Positions 28,014-37,748 of a stretch of 64,000 nucleotides of DNA are shown in pieces (the first letter of the stretch is position 1; the number at the start of each line of letters is the position of its first letter). Position numbers and translations under genes: made by a program. Source of the stretch: Pseudomonas reidholzensis (GTDB lineage: Bacteria; Pseudomonadota; Gammaproteobacteria; Pseudomonadales; Pseudomonadaceae); assembly GCF_900536025.1 (NCBI RefSeq), contig NZ_UNOZ01000023.1, forward strand, positions 1 through 64,000. The letters are read 5' to 3'. Under the pieces are notes generated by a model that was not told the origin of the DNA, did no database searches, and worked only from the letters and a program-made list of their open reading frames with translations.

Positions 28014-28336
28014 TTTTTCTTGGAAAAAAGTAACCAAAAACCGCTTGCTCCTACATACGGCCCTTCGCTGCGCTACGGGTTCCCTCACTCCGGCCTTGCT
28101 CCCGCGAGGACCGGGCTGTACGGGCCTTCCTGGCCCGCAGCCCTTGCCGGCCTTCCTGGCCGTCACCTCGCTTCGCAAGACCTCCGTTCGGCCTCCTGAA
28201 GTCGCAGTAGATCAAGATCACAAGCCAGATCAAGGGCCAGATCAAGGGCCAGGGCAACGGCTGGCGAGTCGCTGCGCTCTCGCTTGTTTATAAGGGCGGT
28301 ACAGCGCGGCAGCGCCAGAATTTGCATTGACCTTCC

Positions 28337-28409
28337 GGCCATCGCGGGCAAGCCCGCTCCTACAGGTCGGCGCGGTCTTTGTAGGAGCGGGCTTGCCCGC
28401 GATGAGGCC
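28337..28409. repeat. REPIN inside composite copy 4
   Basis: An inverted REP pair with GCGGGCAAGCCCGC cores and short spacer. It belongs to a slightly different REP subtype than the pairs in copies 2 and 3, which have GCGGGTAAACCCGC. Confidence 0.8.
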
Positions 28410-28516
28410 CGAATATCCAAACCCCATCCCACTATCGAAGATAACGCCAGCCCAGGCGCCACCCCTAACTTGGCGACCTCAGGAGGCCGAACGGAGGTCT
28501 TGCGGAGCGGGGTGAC

Positions 28517-28594
28517 GGCCAGGAAGGCCGGCAAGGGCTGCGGGCCAGGAAGGCCGGCAAGGGCTGCGGGCCAGGAAGGCCGGCAAGGGCTGCG
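28517..28594 (+). repeat. 26-bp tandem repeat, three units
   Basis: Three exact 26-base units starting GGCCAGGAAGGCCGGCAAGG follow each other, with a partial fourth. Other copies of the composite repeat carry a single unit here. Confidence 0.9.
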
Positions 28595-28815
28595 GGCCAG
28601 GAAGGCCCGTACAGCCCGGTCCACGCGGGAGCAAGACCGGAGTGAGGGAACCCGCAGCGCAGCGGAGGGCCGTATGTGGGAGCCGGCGGTTTTTGGTTAC
28701 TTTTTTCCAAGAAAAAAAGTGACCCGCCGTAAGGGCGGAAGGGGCCATAAGCGCCACTACATGGAACGGATAAGCCCCCAGCGCCCAACGCCCAACACAT
28801 CCACACCGAACACAC

Positions 28816-28843
28816 GCAAAAAAAGGGGCCGCTTTGCGGCCCC
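28816..28843 (-). terminator. Terminator downstream of glnS-cysS
   Basis: The stem GGGGCCGC with GCGGCCCC is followed on the minus strand by seven T residues, ten bases after the cysS stop. Confidence 0.9.
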
Positions 28844-28853
28844 ACTTGCAATG

Positions 28854-30236
28854 TTAGTCAGCCAAGCGCCAGGTAGTGCCGCCCTTGCCGTCTTCCAGAA
28901 CCACGCCCATGGCGGTGATCTGGTCACGGATCCGGTCCGACTCAGCCCAGTTCTTGTCGGCACGCGCCTGCAGACGCGCCTGGATCAGCGCCTCCACTTC
29001 AGCACCATCGACCTTGCCTTCGGCACCCGCACGCAAGAAGTCATCGGCGTCCAGCTGCAACACACCCAGCACCTCACCCAACTCGCGCAAGCGACCGGCC
29101 AGGCCAGCAGCGGCCTCGGCATCGCTCTCCCGCAGGCGGTTGACCTCACGCACCAGGTCAAACAGCACGGCGCAGGCTTCTGGCGTACCGAAGTCGTCGT
29201 TCATCGCCACACTGAAGCGCTCGACAAACGCCTCGCCACCCACCGCGGCCACCCGCGGCAAGCCGCGCAGTGCGTGGTAGAAGCGCTCCAGCGCGCCCTT
29301 GGCGTCGCGCAGGCTGTCTTCGGAGTAGTTGATCGCGCTGCGGTAATGGCTGGACACCAGCAGGTAGCGCACCACCTCCGGGTGGTACTTCTCGAGCACG
29401 TCGCGAATGGTGAAGAAGTTGTTCAACGACTTCGACATCTTCTCGCCATTGATCCGGATCATGCCGCAGTGCATCCAGGCATTGGCGTACTGCTTGCCCG
29501 TGGCCGCTTCGCTCTGGGCAATCTCGTTCTCGTGGTGCGGGAACTCCAGGTCGCTGCCGCCACCGTGGATGTCGAAGCTCTCGCCCAGGCAGCAGGTGGA
29601 CATCACCGAGCACTCGATGTGCCAGCCCGGACGGCCCGGGCCCCACGGCGACTCCCAGCTCGGCTCGCCCGGTTTGACGCCCTTCCACAGGACGAAGTCG
29701 AGCGGGTCCTGCTTGGCCTCGTCGACCTCGATCCGCGCACCGATGCGCAGGTCTTCGATCTTCTTGCGCGACAGCTTGCCGTAGCCGACGAACTTGCCGA
29801 CCCGGTAGTACACGTCGCCGTTGCCCGGCGCGTAGGCGTAACCCTTGTCGATCAGGGTCTGGATCATCGCGTGCATGCCCGGGATATGGTCGGTGGCACG
29901 CGGTTCCAGATCCGGCGGCAGGATGCTCAGACGGCGCTCGTCTTCGTGCATCGCGTCGATCATGCGCGCGGTCAGCGCTTCGAACGACTCACCGTTTTCG
30001 TTGGCACGGTTGATGATCTTGTCGTCGATGTCGGTGATGTTGCGCACATAGGTCAGCTCGTAGCCGCTCTTGCGCAGCCAGCGGGTGACCAGGTCGAAGG
30101 CCACCATGCTGCGGCCGTGGCCGAGGTGGCAGTAGTCGTACACGGTCATGCCGCAGACGTACATGCGCACCTTGTTGCCGTCCAGCGGCTTGAAGGCTTC
30201 CTTGGTCTTGCTCAGCGTGTTGTAGATGTTAAGCAC
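28854..30236 (-). CDS. cysS: Cysteinyl-tRNA synthetase
   Basis: This 460-residue class I synthetase charges tRNA-Cys. The HIGH-like motif is CHLGHGRS near residue 36, and KMSKSL lies near residue 268. Zinc ligands include Cys28 in YVCGMTVYD and Cys/His residues in WHIECSVM and [14 protein letters not shown]. The C-terminal DALR-type anticodon domain ends in TTWRLAD. It follows glnS by nine bases, so the two form an operon ending in a strong terminator. Confidence 0.98.
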   Translation of the reverse strand: MLNIYNTLSKTKEAFKPLDGNKVRMYVCGMTVYDYCHLGHGRSMVAFDLVTRWLRKSGYELTYVRNITDIDDKIINRANENGESFEALTARMIDAMHEDERRLSILPPDLEPRATDHIPGMHAMIQTLIDKGYAYAPGNGDVYYRVGKFVGYGKLSRKKIEDLRIGARIEVDEAKQDPLDFVLWKGVKPGEPSWESPWGPGRPGWHIECSVMSTCCLGESFDIHGGGSDLEFPHHENEIAQSEAATGKQYANAWMHCGMIRINGEKMSKSLNNFFTIRDVLEKYHPEVVRYLLVSSHYRSAINYSEDSLRDAKGALERFYHALRGLPRVAAVGGEAFVERFSVAMNDDFGTPEACAVLFDLVREVNRLRESDAEAAAGLAGRLRELGEVLGVLQLDADDFLRAGAEGKVDGAEVEALIQARLQARADKNWAESDRIRDQITAMGVVLEDGKGGTTWRLAD

Positions 30237-30245
30237 GGCGATTCC

Positions 30246-31949
30246 TTAGCTACCCCAGGAGTCACGCAGGGTGACGGTGCGGTTGAACACCGGGCGGCCC
30301 GGCTGGGTGTCTTTCAGGTCGGCGCAGAAGTAGCCTTCGCGCTCGAACTGGAAACGGTCTTCAGGCTGGGCATTGGCCAGCGAAGGTTCCGCACGACAAC
30401 CGCTCAGCACCTGCAGCGAGTCGGGATTGATGTTGTCCAGGAAGCTGCCGCCGTCTTCGGTCTTTTCCGGGTTGGCCGAACGGAACAGGCGATCGTACAG
30501 ACGCACTTCGCATTCGACGCTGGTGGCCGCCGGGACCCAGTGGATCACACCCTTGACCTTGCGGCCCTCAGGGTTCTTGCCCAGGGTGTCCGGGTCGTAC
30601 GAGCAGCGCAGCTCGACGATGTTGCCGTCGGCGTCCTTGATCGCCTCGTCGGCGCGGATCACGTAGCTGCCGCGCAGGCGCACTTCGCCGTTGGGTTCCA
30701 GGCGCTTGTAGCCTTTTGGCGGCTCTTCCATGAAGTCGTCACGGTCGATGTACAGCTCACGCGCGAACGGCAGCACGCGTACACCCATGTCTTCTTTCGG
30801 GTGGCGTGGCAGTTCGAGGTTCTCGACCTGGCCTTCCGGGTAATTGGTGATCACCACCTTCAGTGGACGCAGCACGCACATGGCGCGTGGCGCGGTGCGG
30901 TCGAGGTCGTCACGGATGCTGAACTCGAGCATGTTCATGTCGACCACGCCGTCGGAGCGGTTGGTGCCGATCATCTCGCAGAAGTTGCGGATCGACGCCG
31001 GGGTGTAGCCGCGGCGGCGGAAGCCCGACAGGGTCGACATGCGCGGGTCGTCCCAGCCTTGCACGTGCTGCTCGTCGACCAGCTGCTTGAGCTTGCGCTT
31101 GGAGGTGATGGTGTAGTTCAGGTTCAGGCGGCTGAACTCGTACTGACGCGGGCGCGCCGGTACCGGCAGGTTGTCGAGGAACCAGTCGTACAGCGGGCGA
31201 TGACCTTCGAACTCCAGGGTGCAGATCGAGTGGGTGATCCCCTCGATGGCGTCCGACTGGCCGTGGGTGAAGTCATAGTTGGGGTAGATGCACCACGTGT
31301 CACCGGTCTGGTGGTGGTGGGCATGGCGGATCCGGTAGAGGATCGGGTCACGCAGGTTCATGTTCGGCGAGGCCATGTCGATCTTGGCCCGCAGCACGCG
31401 CTCGCCGTCCTTGAACTCACCGGCCTTCATGCGCGCGAACAGGTCGAGGTTTTCTTCGACGCTGCGCTCACGGAACGGGCTGTTCTTGCCCGGCTCGGTC
31501 AGGTTGCCGCGGTATTCCTTGGCCTGCTCGGGGGTCAGGTCGCAGACATAGGCGTTGCCCGATTTGATCAGCGCCACTGCCCAGTCGTGCAACTGGTCGA
31601 AGTACTGCGAGGCATAGCGCACCGGGCCGGCCCACTCGAAGCCCAACCATTTGACATCGCTCTGGATGGCGTCGATGTACTCCTGGTCTTCCTTGGCCGG
31701 GTTGGTGTCGTCGAAACGCAGGTGGCAGGCGCCGCCGAATTCCTTGGCCAGGCCGAAGTTGACGCAGATCGACTTGGCGTGGCCAATGTGCAGGTAGCCG
31801 TTGGGCTCCGGCGGGAAGCGGGTGACGATGCTGGTGTGCTTGCCCGAGTCCAGGTCGGCCTGGACGATCGGCCGAAGGAAGTTCGCAGGGACGGCGGGCG
31901 CGCCTTTGGCAGCGGCGTTGGGCGCGTTGTCGGCAGTGGGCTTGCTCAT
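30246..31949 (-). CDS. glnS: Glutaminyl-tRNA synthetase
   Basis: This 567-residue class I synthetase charges tRNA-Gln. The HIGH motif is in [15 protein letters not shown], the KMSKS counterpart is TSKRKL, and the C-terminal half has the two-barrel anticodon-binding domains. A ~25-residue Ala/Pro-rich N-terminal extension precedes the conserved core. Upstream, divergent ppiB lies 247 bp away. Its presence shows direct tRNA-Gln charging. Confidence 0.98.
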   Translation of the reverse strand: MSKPTADNAPNAAAKGAPAVPANFLRPIVQADLDSGKHTSIVTRFPPEPNGYLHIGHAKSICVNFGLAKEFGGACHLRFDDTNPAKEDQEYIDAIQSDVKWLGFEWAGPVRYASQYFDQLHDWAVALIKSGNAYVCDLTPEQAKEYRGNLTEPGKNSPFRERSVEENLDLFARMKAGEFKDGERVLRAKIDMASPNMNLRDPILYRIRHAHHHQTGDTWCIYPNYDFTHGQSDAIEGITHSICTLEFEGHRPLYDWFLDNLPVPARPRQYEFSRLNLNYTITSKRKLKQLVDEQHVQGWDDPRMSTLSGFRRRGYTPASIRNFCEMIGTNRSDGVVDMNMLEFSIRDDLDRTAPRAMCVLRPLKVVITNYPEGQVENLELPRHPKEDMGVRVLPFARELYIDRDDFMEEPPKGYKRLEPNGEVRLRGSYVIRADEAIKDADGNIVELRCSYDPDTLGKNPEGRKVKGVIHWVPAATSVECEVRLYDRLFRSANPEKTEDGGSFLDNINPDSLQVLSGCRAEPSLANAQPEDRFQFEREGYFCADLKDTQPGRPVFNRTVTLRDSWGS

Positions 31950-32196
31950 AGGATCCTTGAATGCACGTGTTCAGCCTGGGTAGGCCGATTGAATCAAAGG
32001 GCCTATCATAGCCGAAGCAGTCAAGCTGCTGACAGCCGGGCGCCGACAAAGTGGCGCGATTTATCGCAGCTAATTGTCGCGATCCGGCAAAATGGCCGCC
32101 GCACCCGTGTGCCGTGGCCGCCTGATGCAGCGTCAGGTGACAGAGCGTGCACCTGTGCAGCCCATTTTCCGAATGCCTTGAAAGAGCGAATTCAGC

Positions 32197-32700
32197 ATGT
32201 CCAAAGTCAAACTGACCACCAACCACGGCGACATCGTCCTGGAACTGAACGCCGAAAAGGCGCCACTGACCGTCGCCAACTTCATCGCCTACGTTGAAGC
32301 CGGCCACTTCTCCAACACCGTGTTCCACCGTGTGATCAAAGGCTTCATGATCCAGGGCGGCGGCTTCGAGCCAGGCATGAGCGAGAAGAAAGACAAGCGT
32401 GCCAGCATCCAGAACGAAGCGGACAACGGCCTGAAGAACGACAAGTACACCATCGCCATGGCCCGTACCATGGAGCCGCATTCGGCCTCCGCGCAGTTCT
32501 TCATCAACGCCTCGAACAACGACTTCCTCAACCACAGCGGCAAGAACGTGCAGGGTTGGGGTTACGCGGTGTTCGGTAAAGTGACCGAAGGCACCGACGT
32601 CGTCGACAAGATCGAAGCCGTTGCCACCGGTTCCAAAGCCGGCCACCAGGACGTGCCGAAAGAAGACGTGATCATCGAGAAAGCCGAGATCATTGGGTGA
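32197..32700 (+). CDS. ppiB: Peptidyl-prolyl cis-trans isomerase B (cyclophilin)
   Basis: This 167-residue protein has no signal peptide and is the cytoplasmic cyclophilin. [13 protein letters not shown] carries the catalytic Arg, and [17 protein letters not shown] the Gln-rich pocket. The stop codon overlaps the GTG start of lpxH (32697-32700), a conserved pairing in gammaproteobacteria. Confidence 0.96.
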   Translation: MSKVKLTTNHGDIVLELNAEKAPLTVANFIAYVEAGHFSNTVFHRVIKGFMIQGGGFEPGMSEKKDKRASIQNEADNGLKNDKYTIAMARTMEPHSASAQFFINASNNDFLNHSGKNVQGWGYAVFGKVTEGTDVVDKIEAVATGSKAGHQDVPKEDVIIEKAEIIG

Positions 32701-33419
32701 TTCTGCTGATCTCTGATCTGCACCTGCAAGAAGAACGCCCGGATATTTCCCGGGCGTTTGTTGATCTGCTCGACGGCCGTGCCCGGCACGCCAAGGCGCT
32801 GTACATCCTTGGCGATTTTTTCGAAGCGTGGATTGGCGATGACGCCATGACCCCCTTCCAGCAGTCGATCTGCCAGGCCCTGCGCCGGCTGAGCGACAGC
32901 GGCACGGCGATCTACCTGATGCACGGCAACCGCGACTTCCTCATCGGCCAGGCCTTCTGCAAGGCCGCCGGCTGTACCCTGCTGGACGACCCCAGCGTGG
33001 TCGAGCTTGGCGGTGAACCGGTGTTGCTGATGCATGGCGACACGTTGTGCACCCGCGACGTGGGCTACATGAAACTGCGCCGCTACCTGCGCAACCCGCT
33101 GAGCCTGTGGATTCTGCGGCACCTGCCGCTGGCCACGCGGCACAAGCTGGCGCGCAAGCTGCGCAGCGAAAGCCAGTCGCAGACGCGCATGAAGAACACC
33201 GAGATCGTCGACGTCACACCTGAAGAAGTCCCCCAGGTGATGGCCGCGCATGGCGTGCGCACGCTGGTCCATGGGCATACCCACCGGCCAGCGATCCACA
33301 AGTTGCTGGTCGACGGCGCGCCGGCCAGGCGCATCGTGCTGGGTGACTGGGACCGCCGTGGCTGGGCGTTGCAGGTGGATGAACAGGGCTTCCAGCTGGC
33401 CCCGTTCGAGTTTTCCTGA
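32697..33419 (+). CDS. lpxH: UDP-2,3-diacylglucosamine diphosphatase
   Basis: This 240-residue membrane-associated metallophosphoesterase cleaves UDP-2,3-diacylglucosamine to lipid X in lipid A synthesis. The metal motifs are SDLHLQ (residues 6-11), [17 protein letters not shown], the [10 protein letters not shown] block and [10 protein letters not shown]. It starts with GTG overlapping the ppiB stop. A REPIN follows, then convergent pvdQ. Confidence 0.96.
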   Translation: MILLISDLHLQEERPDISRAFVDLLDGRARHAKALYILGDFFEAWIGDDAMTPFQQSICQALRRLSDSGTAIYLMHGNRDFLIGQAFCKAAGCTLLDDPSVVELGGEPVLLMHGDTLCTRDVGYMKLRRYLRNPLSLWILRHLPLATRHKLARKLRSESQSQTRMKNTEIVDVTPEEVPQVMAAHGVRTLVHGHTHRPAIHKLLVDGAPARRIVLGDWDRRGWALQVDEQGFQLAPFEFS

Positions 33420-33424
33420 AGCGT

Positions 33425-33530
33425 CACTGGCCCCTTCGCGGGGCAAGCCCGCTCCCACAGGATCCGCGCAAATCTGCAGAAAAGCGCCATCCCTGTGGGA
33501 GCCGGCTTGCCCCGCGAAGAGGCCAGTGAA
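33425..33530. repeat. REPIN between lpxH and pvdQ
   Basis: An inverted REP pair with GCGGGGCAAGCC-type cores, framed by CACTGGCC and GGCCAGTG, lies between two convergent genes and fills almost the whole gap. Confidence 0.88.
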
Positions 33531-33541
33531 GCCTCAATCGA

Positions 33542-35857
33542 TCAATGGCCGGTACTGGCCACCGCCGCCTTGTCCCGCTCACTGATCACATACTGGCGAT
33601 ACTGCGGGTCAGCCTTGATCTGCGCCTCGGTAAACGGAATCGGCGCCAGCTGCTTGGCCGAGAACGCCCGCGTCTGGTCGGCGAAATGCACCGAAGCCGC
33701 CTCACTGGACTGGGAAAACGCCAACAAGCCCTGCGCCTGCGGCCCCTGATCGGTAAAGCTGACCAGTTGCAGGTAGCTGGTACCACTGACTACCAAGCGC
33801 TTGCCCTGCCCCATCGGCACGCTGTACATGGCGTTGTACACCCCCAGCGCCTGCGGCCCACCCGGCACCGGCGTGCCATCGGCCGCCTGCTGGATCTGCC
33901 CCCAACGGCTGTCAGCCTGCACACCGGCCTTGGCCACCTGCTGCAGTGACGCCAACGCCGCGTCATGCACGCGCTTGCTCACCGCCGCCTGCTCCACCGC
34001 CAAGCCACGCGGGGTGTGCTGCGGATCGGCCGGGTCGAACGCCACCCGCCAGCTTTGCGGGTGCTCGGCCAACGCCGCCATGATGTGCTCGAAATGCACC
34101 AGCCCTACCCCGCTGTCGAGGTCGGCCTTGCCATTCCAGGCGCTCAGGCTGGCGCACACCGGCGCCACATCGGCCGCGGCCGTCTTGCACCAGCCCAGCA
34201 GGTCAGGCAGCACCAGGCTGGCCAGGTACACCTCGTCATCCAGCACCATGCGTTGCAACTGCGCGACACCGAGCTTGGCAGTGCCCTGCAACCGCTCGAG
34301 GGCAAAGCGGCCGCGCATGCCCAGCGGCTGGTCGTCACGGCTGATCAGCGGCGAGAAGCCGGTCAGCGGCTGCGCCGGGTTGGCCATGCGCGCCGGGTCG
34401 TTGGAGTTCTGCACGAAGTCGCGACGCTCCAGGCTCGGCAGCAGGCGCGCCGGGAAGATCCCCGGCTGGGCCGCCTGCGGGTCGACCTTCCACTGGCAGG
34501 CACTGCGCGAACCGTCCAGCACCACCAACCGCGCCCCCGCCGCCGGGTCACTGCACTGGGCCAGCAGGTCCTTGTCCACGTAGGGGACGACCGACTGGTT
34601 CAAGTACAGCGCCTGACCGCCGGCATCCACGGCCAGGGTATTGACCCACGGCACCCCTTGCAGCTGCGCCACCGAGTCCTTGAGGCCGGCCAGGCTGTCG
34701 GCGCGGTTGATCCGGTCCCACTGCTGCAGCACCCGGGTGTTGTCCAGGTTGGCGTCACGCAGGCTGTAGGCATGGCGGTTGTCCCAGTCGAGCTTGCCCG
34801 GCCACTGCACCACCGGGCCGAAGTTCGAGCTATAGACCTGGCGCTCGACCTGGCTGAGCTGGCCATCCGCGCCCTTGACCGCGACGGTCAGGGTCTGGCG
34901 CGCCAACGGCAGCGACTGGCCATCAAGCAGGTAACGGGTCGGGTCCTTCGGGTCGAGCGCCAGGCGATACAGGGTGAAGTGCTTGGACGTGTCGACCGTG
35001 TGGGTCCAGGCCAGGTGGCGGTTGAAGCCGATGTTGACCACCGGCAGGCCCGGCAACGCGGCGCCCATCACATCCAGCTGGCCCGGAATGGTCAGTTGCA
35101 TCTGATAGAAGCGCATGCCGCCCAGCCACGGGAAATGCGGGTTGGCCAGCAACAGCCCACGGCCGTTTTCAGAGCGTTCGGCACCCACCGCCACGGCGTT
35201 GCTGCCACGCTCCATGGCGAACTTCTCCTGGCGCTCCAGGGCCAGGCTGAAATCACCCGCCGGACGCTGCGCGGCCAGCTTGGGCGGGGTCGCACCCACC
35301 AGCGCCTCGACGAACTGCCCGGCGCCGCCTTCGGCCAGCAGCCGGCGGGTCAGCTTGACCAGGTCAAGGCTGGTCAGCGGCCGCACCCAGTCGCCCGATC
35401 CGCACTCTGCCGGCAGCCCTTGCGCCTTGCGCTCGGCCAGTGCGCGGTTGAAGCCGCTGGCGTAGCCGTCGAGCAAGTCGCGCACACGGGTGGGCTGGGC
35501 CTTGAGAAACCCGCTCACGGCGGTCGGGGTATTGAGCCAGGTGAAGAACAGGTCGCTGTCGAGGTTGTTGCGCTGCTCGACGGTCTTGCCCTGGGCGCCC
35601 AGGAAGCGCGAGCGCTCGCCGTTGACGGTGAGCACCTCGTTGGCCAGCAGGCAGAGGTTGTCCTGGGCATAGGCATAGCCGATGCCGTAACCCAGCCCGC
35701 GCTCATCTTTGGCGACGATGTGCGGCACGCCAAAGCTGGTCCGGCGGATCTCGGCGGTGGCGACAGCGGCGCTGTCGCGGGCCTGGGCAGCCAGGCTGCA
35801 GGCGACCAGGGCGGCCGCCAGGCAGAGGCCGGTCATGGGGCGCGAAAGAGTGTTCAC
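33542..35857 (-). CDS. pvdQ: Acylase PvdQ (pyoverdine maturation / AHL acylase)
   Basis: This 771-residue Ntn hydrolase of the penicillin-acylase family closely follows P. aeruginosa PvdQ as I recall it. A signal peptide (LCLAAALVACSLAAQA) is followed by an alpha chain with ERGLGYGIGYAYAQDN. The autocleavage site ERGSNAVAVG makes Ser the N-terminal nucleophile of the beta chain, with ANPHFPW and AWTHTVDTS beyond it. It removes the fatty acyl chain from pyoverdine precursors in the periplasm and can hydrolyse acyl-homoserine lactones. The GTG at 35857 has GAGG upstream; TTG 35863 and ATG 35836 are alternatives. No pyoverdine genes adjoin. Confidence 0.9.
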   Translation of the reverse strand: MNTLSRPMTGLCLAAALVACSLAAQARDSAAVATAEIRRTSFGVPHIVAKDERGLGYGIGYAYAQDNLCLLANEVLTVNGERSRFLGAQGKTVEQRNNLDSDLFFTWLNTPTAVSGFLKAQPTRVRDLLDGYASGFNRALAERKAQGLPAECGSGDWVRPLTSLDLVKLTRRLLAEGGAGQFVEALVGATPPKLAAQRPAGDFSLALERQEKFAMERGSNAVAVGAERSENGRGLLLANPHFPWLGGMRFYQMQLTIPGQLDVMGAALPGLPVVNIGFNRHLAWTHTVDTSKHFTLYRLALDPKDPTRYLLDGQSLPLARQTLTVAVKGADGQLSQVERQVYSSNFGPVVQWPGKLDWDNRHAYSLRDANLDNTRVLQQWDRINRADSLAGLKDSVAQLQGVPWVNTLAVDAGGQALYLNQSVVPYVDKDLLAQCSDPAAGARLVVLDGSRSACQWKVDPQAAQPGIFPARLLPSLERRDFVQNSNDPARMANPAQPLTGFSPLISRDDQPLGMRGRFALERLQGTAKLGVAQLQRMVLDDEVYLASLVLPDLLGWCKTAAADVAPVCASLSAWNGKADLDSGVGLVHFEHIMAALAEHPQSWRVAFDPADPQHTPRGLAVEQAAVSKRVHDAALASLQQVAKAGVQADSRWGQIQQAADGTPVPGGPQALGVYNAMYSVPMGQGKRLVVSGTSYLQLVSFTDQGPQAQGLLAFSQSSEAASVHFADQTRAFSAKQLAPIPFTEAQIKADPQYRQYVISERDKAAVASTGH

Positions 35858-36056
35858 GGGCAATCCTCGGATTCTGGAGTCATCCCGTTTCAGACGAATG
35901 GATTGATGAAAATTTTACGGCAAACAACGTCTTGCAACGTCATCAAGAGATACCGGCAAATTTTTTTCGCCCGAAGCTGCAGTTTTTCAAATCTCATTCG
36001 TCTTTATAAGTGAGGCAACCATGAATTCGGGACAGTCCACGAAAAGGAGCATTCAC

Positions 36057-36434
36057 ATGTACCAGCCACAACCGTCGCTAGAGATCGCCCGCAGCCCGGG
36101 CAACACCGCCACTGGCCGCGGCCTGGCCGAGGGCGAAGAGCGCCTGGGCAACGAGCTGATCCGCGAACTGCTGCGCACCTATGGCCTGCGCACCAGCCTG
36201 ATCCGCCTGAAGGTGATCGATGCCCTGCACGCGGCTGACCGCCACGGCCGCGCCATTGGCGTGCGCGGTATTCATGCGCAACTCGAGCAGCTGGATATTC
36301 CGTTGTCGTTCCTGAGCGTGCGCGAAGTGCTCAAGCGGCTGTGCGCCGAGGGCGTGATCAATCTGGGCAGCGACAAATGCTACAGCCTCAACCCGCAGGC
36401 CCGCGCCGTGCTCGAGCAACCCTACGGCCGCTGA
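36057..36434 (+). CDS. Fur-like winged-helix protein lacking the metal/dimer domain
   Basis: This 125-residue protein has a ~45-residue unstructured-looking lead and then a winged-helix segment like the DNA-binding half of Fur family regulators (GLRTSLIRLKVIDALH, VRGIHAQLEQLDIPLSFLSVREVLKRLCAEGVINL). It ends about where the Fur dimerisation domain would begin and has only one Cys and no HHxH or CxxC metal motif. The ATG at 36057 follows AAGGAG. It is divergent from pvdQ. Role unknown; it could bind DNA without metal sensing. Confidence 0.65.
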   Translation: MYQPQPSLEIARSPGNTATGRGLAEGEERLGNELIRELLRTYGLRTSLIRLKVIDALHAADRHGRAIGVRGIHAQLEQLDIPLSFLSVREVLKRLCAEGVINLGSDKCYSLNPQARAVLEQPYGR

Positions 36435-36470
36435 GCGCATGGCCGGCCAGGATCGGCCGGCCAGCAGGGT

Positions 36471-36659
36471 TCAAGGCTTGACCTTGCGCCGCAGAAGGCC
36501 GTTGATCACCACCACGATCACCGCGATGGCGATGGCGGCGTACTGGAAGGTCTGCTCGCTGATCGTCCCCTGTTTCTGCAGGTAGGACAGCCCGAGCATC
36601 AAGCCCAGTACCACGAGGATGATCAGGACCGAGTATTTCAGGCGCTGTACGTGTGTCAT
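36471..36659 (-). CDS. Small two-helix membrane protein
   Basis: This 62-residue protein has two hydrophobic segments (VLIILVVLGLMLGLSYL and YAAIAIAVIVVVINGLL) separated by a short polar turn, with a basic tail RRKVKP. AAGGAA lies eight bases before the ATG. I do not recognise a family. It converges on the Fur-like gene with 36 bases between. Confidence 0.65.
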   Translation of the reverse strand: MTHVQRLKYSVLIILVVLGLMLGLSYLQKQGTISEQTFQYAAIAIAVIVVVINGLLRRKVKP

Positions 36660-37112
36660 CGATAGTTCCTTGCAACATCAGAGTCAGTAGGCTCGCAACG
36701 AGCCGGCGCAATGATACAACGCCCTCCGCCGCAGGCGAGCATTTCCTGCCGAGTCGCATTGCCCTCCCCCGCACCGCCCCGCCAGTGACCTCATCCAATA
36801 GCTGACCCGCCGCACTCCGCTGCCCAAGCTGGCCAGTGGAGGGTAACGCTACCCATGGACCCGCCAGAACGGGCCGGCAACCACAGATCAAGGCCTGCAG
36901 CCTGGCATTGGGGCTTCGTCCTACACGCCACACCATCGCTGCCTGCAAGCCGCGCACACAGGGGCTACAAAGCCCGTTCCGCTTGACGCCTAGCGACTCC
37001 CTCGGGCGCTCATCGACAATCAATCCCGCCACTGCCCAGCCCTACAACGGCTGCTAGAGCCCACTACGGTGCCCAGGCAGTGCGACAGCCCATCACCCCA
37101 GGGAGCCTCACC
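36660..37112. other. Intergenic region, 453 bp, no gene seen
   Basis: No REP, tRNA or convincing frame is seen. A 73-codon frame (36836-37057) has no ribosome site and an odd composition. The last ~100 bp should hold the promoter of the Mor-family gene. Confidence 0.4.
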
Positions 37113-37481
37113 ATGCAACTGCCAGACCTCACGCTCATCGAAATCACCCAACTGCCGCACTCGCTGCAGTCCCTGATCGAATGCATCGGGCTGGAAAACG
37201 CCTACCACCTGACCTGCGCCTATGGCGGGCGGCCCAAGTACATCCCCAAGCACCGTGAGCGCACCAAACTTGCCGACGTGCTCCCGGCCGAGGCGCTGGA
37301 CGCGCTGATCAAGCGCTTCGCCGGTGTCGCCCTGGAGATCCCCAAGGCCGACCACTTCCTGCGCCAGTTGCGCAACCTGCAGATCCAGCAGGAAAGTGCC
37401 GACGGCCTGTCGCGCAGCCTGCTGGCGGACAAGTACGGCTTGAGCCTGCGGCAGATCGGCAACATTCGCCGGCAGATGTAG
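37113..37481 (+). CDS. Mor-family transcriptional regulator, orphan
   Basis: This 122-residue protein resembles the Mor/C family (middle operon regulator of phage Mu). The N-terminal half contains LIECIGLENAYHLTCAYGG (like the Mor dimerisation region) and the C-terminal helix-turn-helix is SLLADKYGLSLRQIGNIRR. The ATG at 37113 follows AGGGAG; an in-frame start at 37080 is less likely. No other Mu-like genes are present, so it is either a domesticated regulator or a prophage remnant. It lies at the left edge of the AT-richer island. Confidence 0.8.
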   Translation: MQLPDLTLIEITQLPHSLQSLIECIGLENAYHLTCAYGGRPKYIPKHRERTKLADVLPAEALDALIKRFAGVALEIPKADHFLRQLRNLQIQQESADGLSRSLLADKYGLSLRQIGNIRRQM

Positions 37482-37748
37482 GTTATCAATTTCGGTGGGG
37501 ATTTTTTAATTGGATCTGAAATGGATCCAAGTCTGCATCATCGCCTGATGCGCAACATCATGAAGCTAAGTGCACTGAGGAGATGCCTGCCGCCTTGGAT
37601 TTCGGCGGGCGAGCGGCAACAGATCAGCGCGAGAGTCGTGCTTGGGCGTGGAAGCCGAGAGGCAGCTAGACCCGACAGTCTATTCCCCTGGCTAGCATGC
37701 TGTTAAATGAGAGCCAACCAGGGTCTGGCGAGAGCGGTGGAGGTGAGT
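37482..37748. other. Gap at the left edge of the accessory island
   Basis: About 270 bp with a visible change to less GC-rich sequence after the Mor gene. No gene, tRNA or integrase fragment is seen, and I could not find a direct repeat matching the right edge. Confidence 0.35.

Larger units (their letters stand above)
28014..28815. repeat. Composite repeat copy 4, remainder (right of the IS)
   Basis: This piece continues the left arm (28014-28310, reverse, with the TTGATC array), then a REPIN, the TATCGAAGATAACGCCAG spacer and the forward arm (about 28470-28775) ending in GGATAAGCCCC and a CCCAACRC tail. Compared with the other copies the forward arm has three tandem 26-bp units at 28517-28594. 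No gene is supported. Confidence 0.9.

Noticed and set aside
28517-28594. Regular 26-bp repeats as a possible CRISPR array
   Set aside because: The units are directly adjacent without spacers, and no cas gene lies nearby.
28284-32297. A 1337-codon open frame on the plus strand across cysS and glnS
   Set aside because: It is the antisense shadow of two clear synthetase genes; its start is in the repeat, it has no ribosome site or domain, and its composition is that of reversed GC-rich codons.
35864-36010. A PvdS iron-starvation box upstream of pvdQ
   Set aside because: I looked for TAAAT with CGT at the expected spacing on the minus strand and found no acceptable match.
36836-37057. A 73-codon frame upstream of the Mor gene
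   Set aside because: No ribosome site, no recognisable domain, and codon pattern unlike coding sequence.
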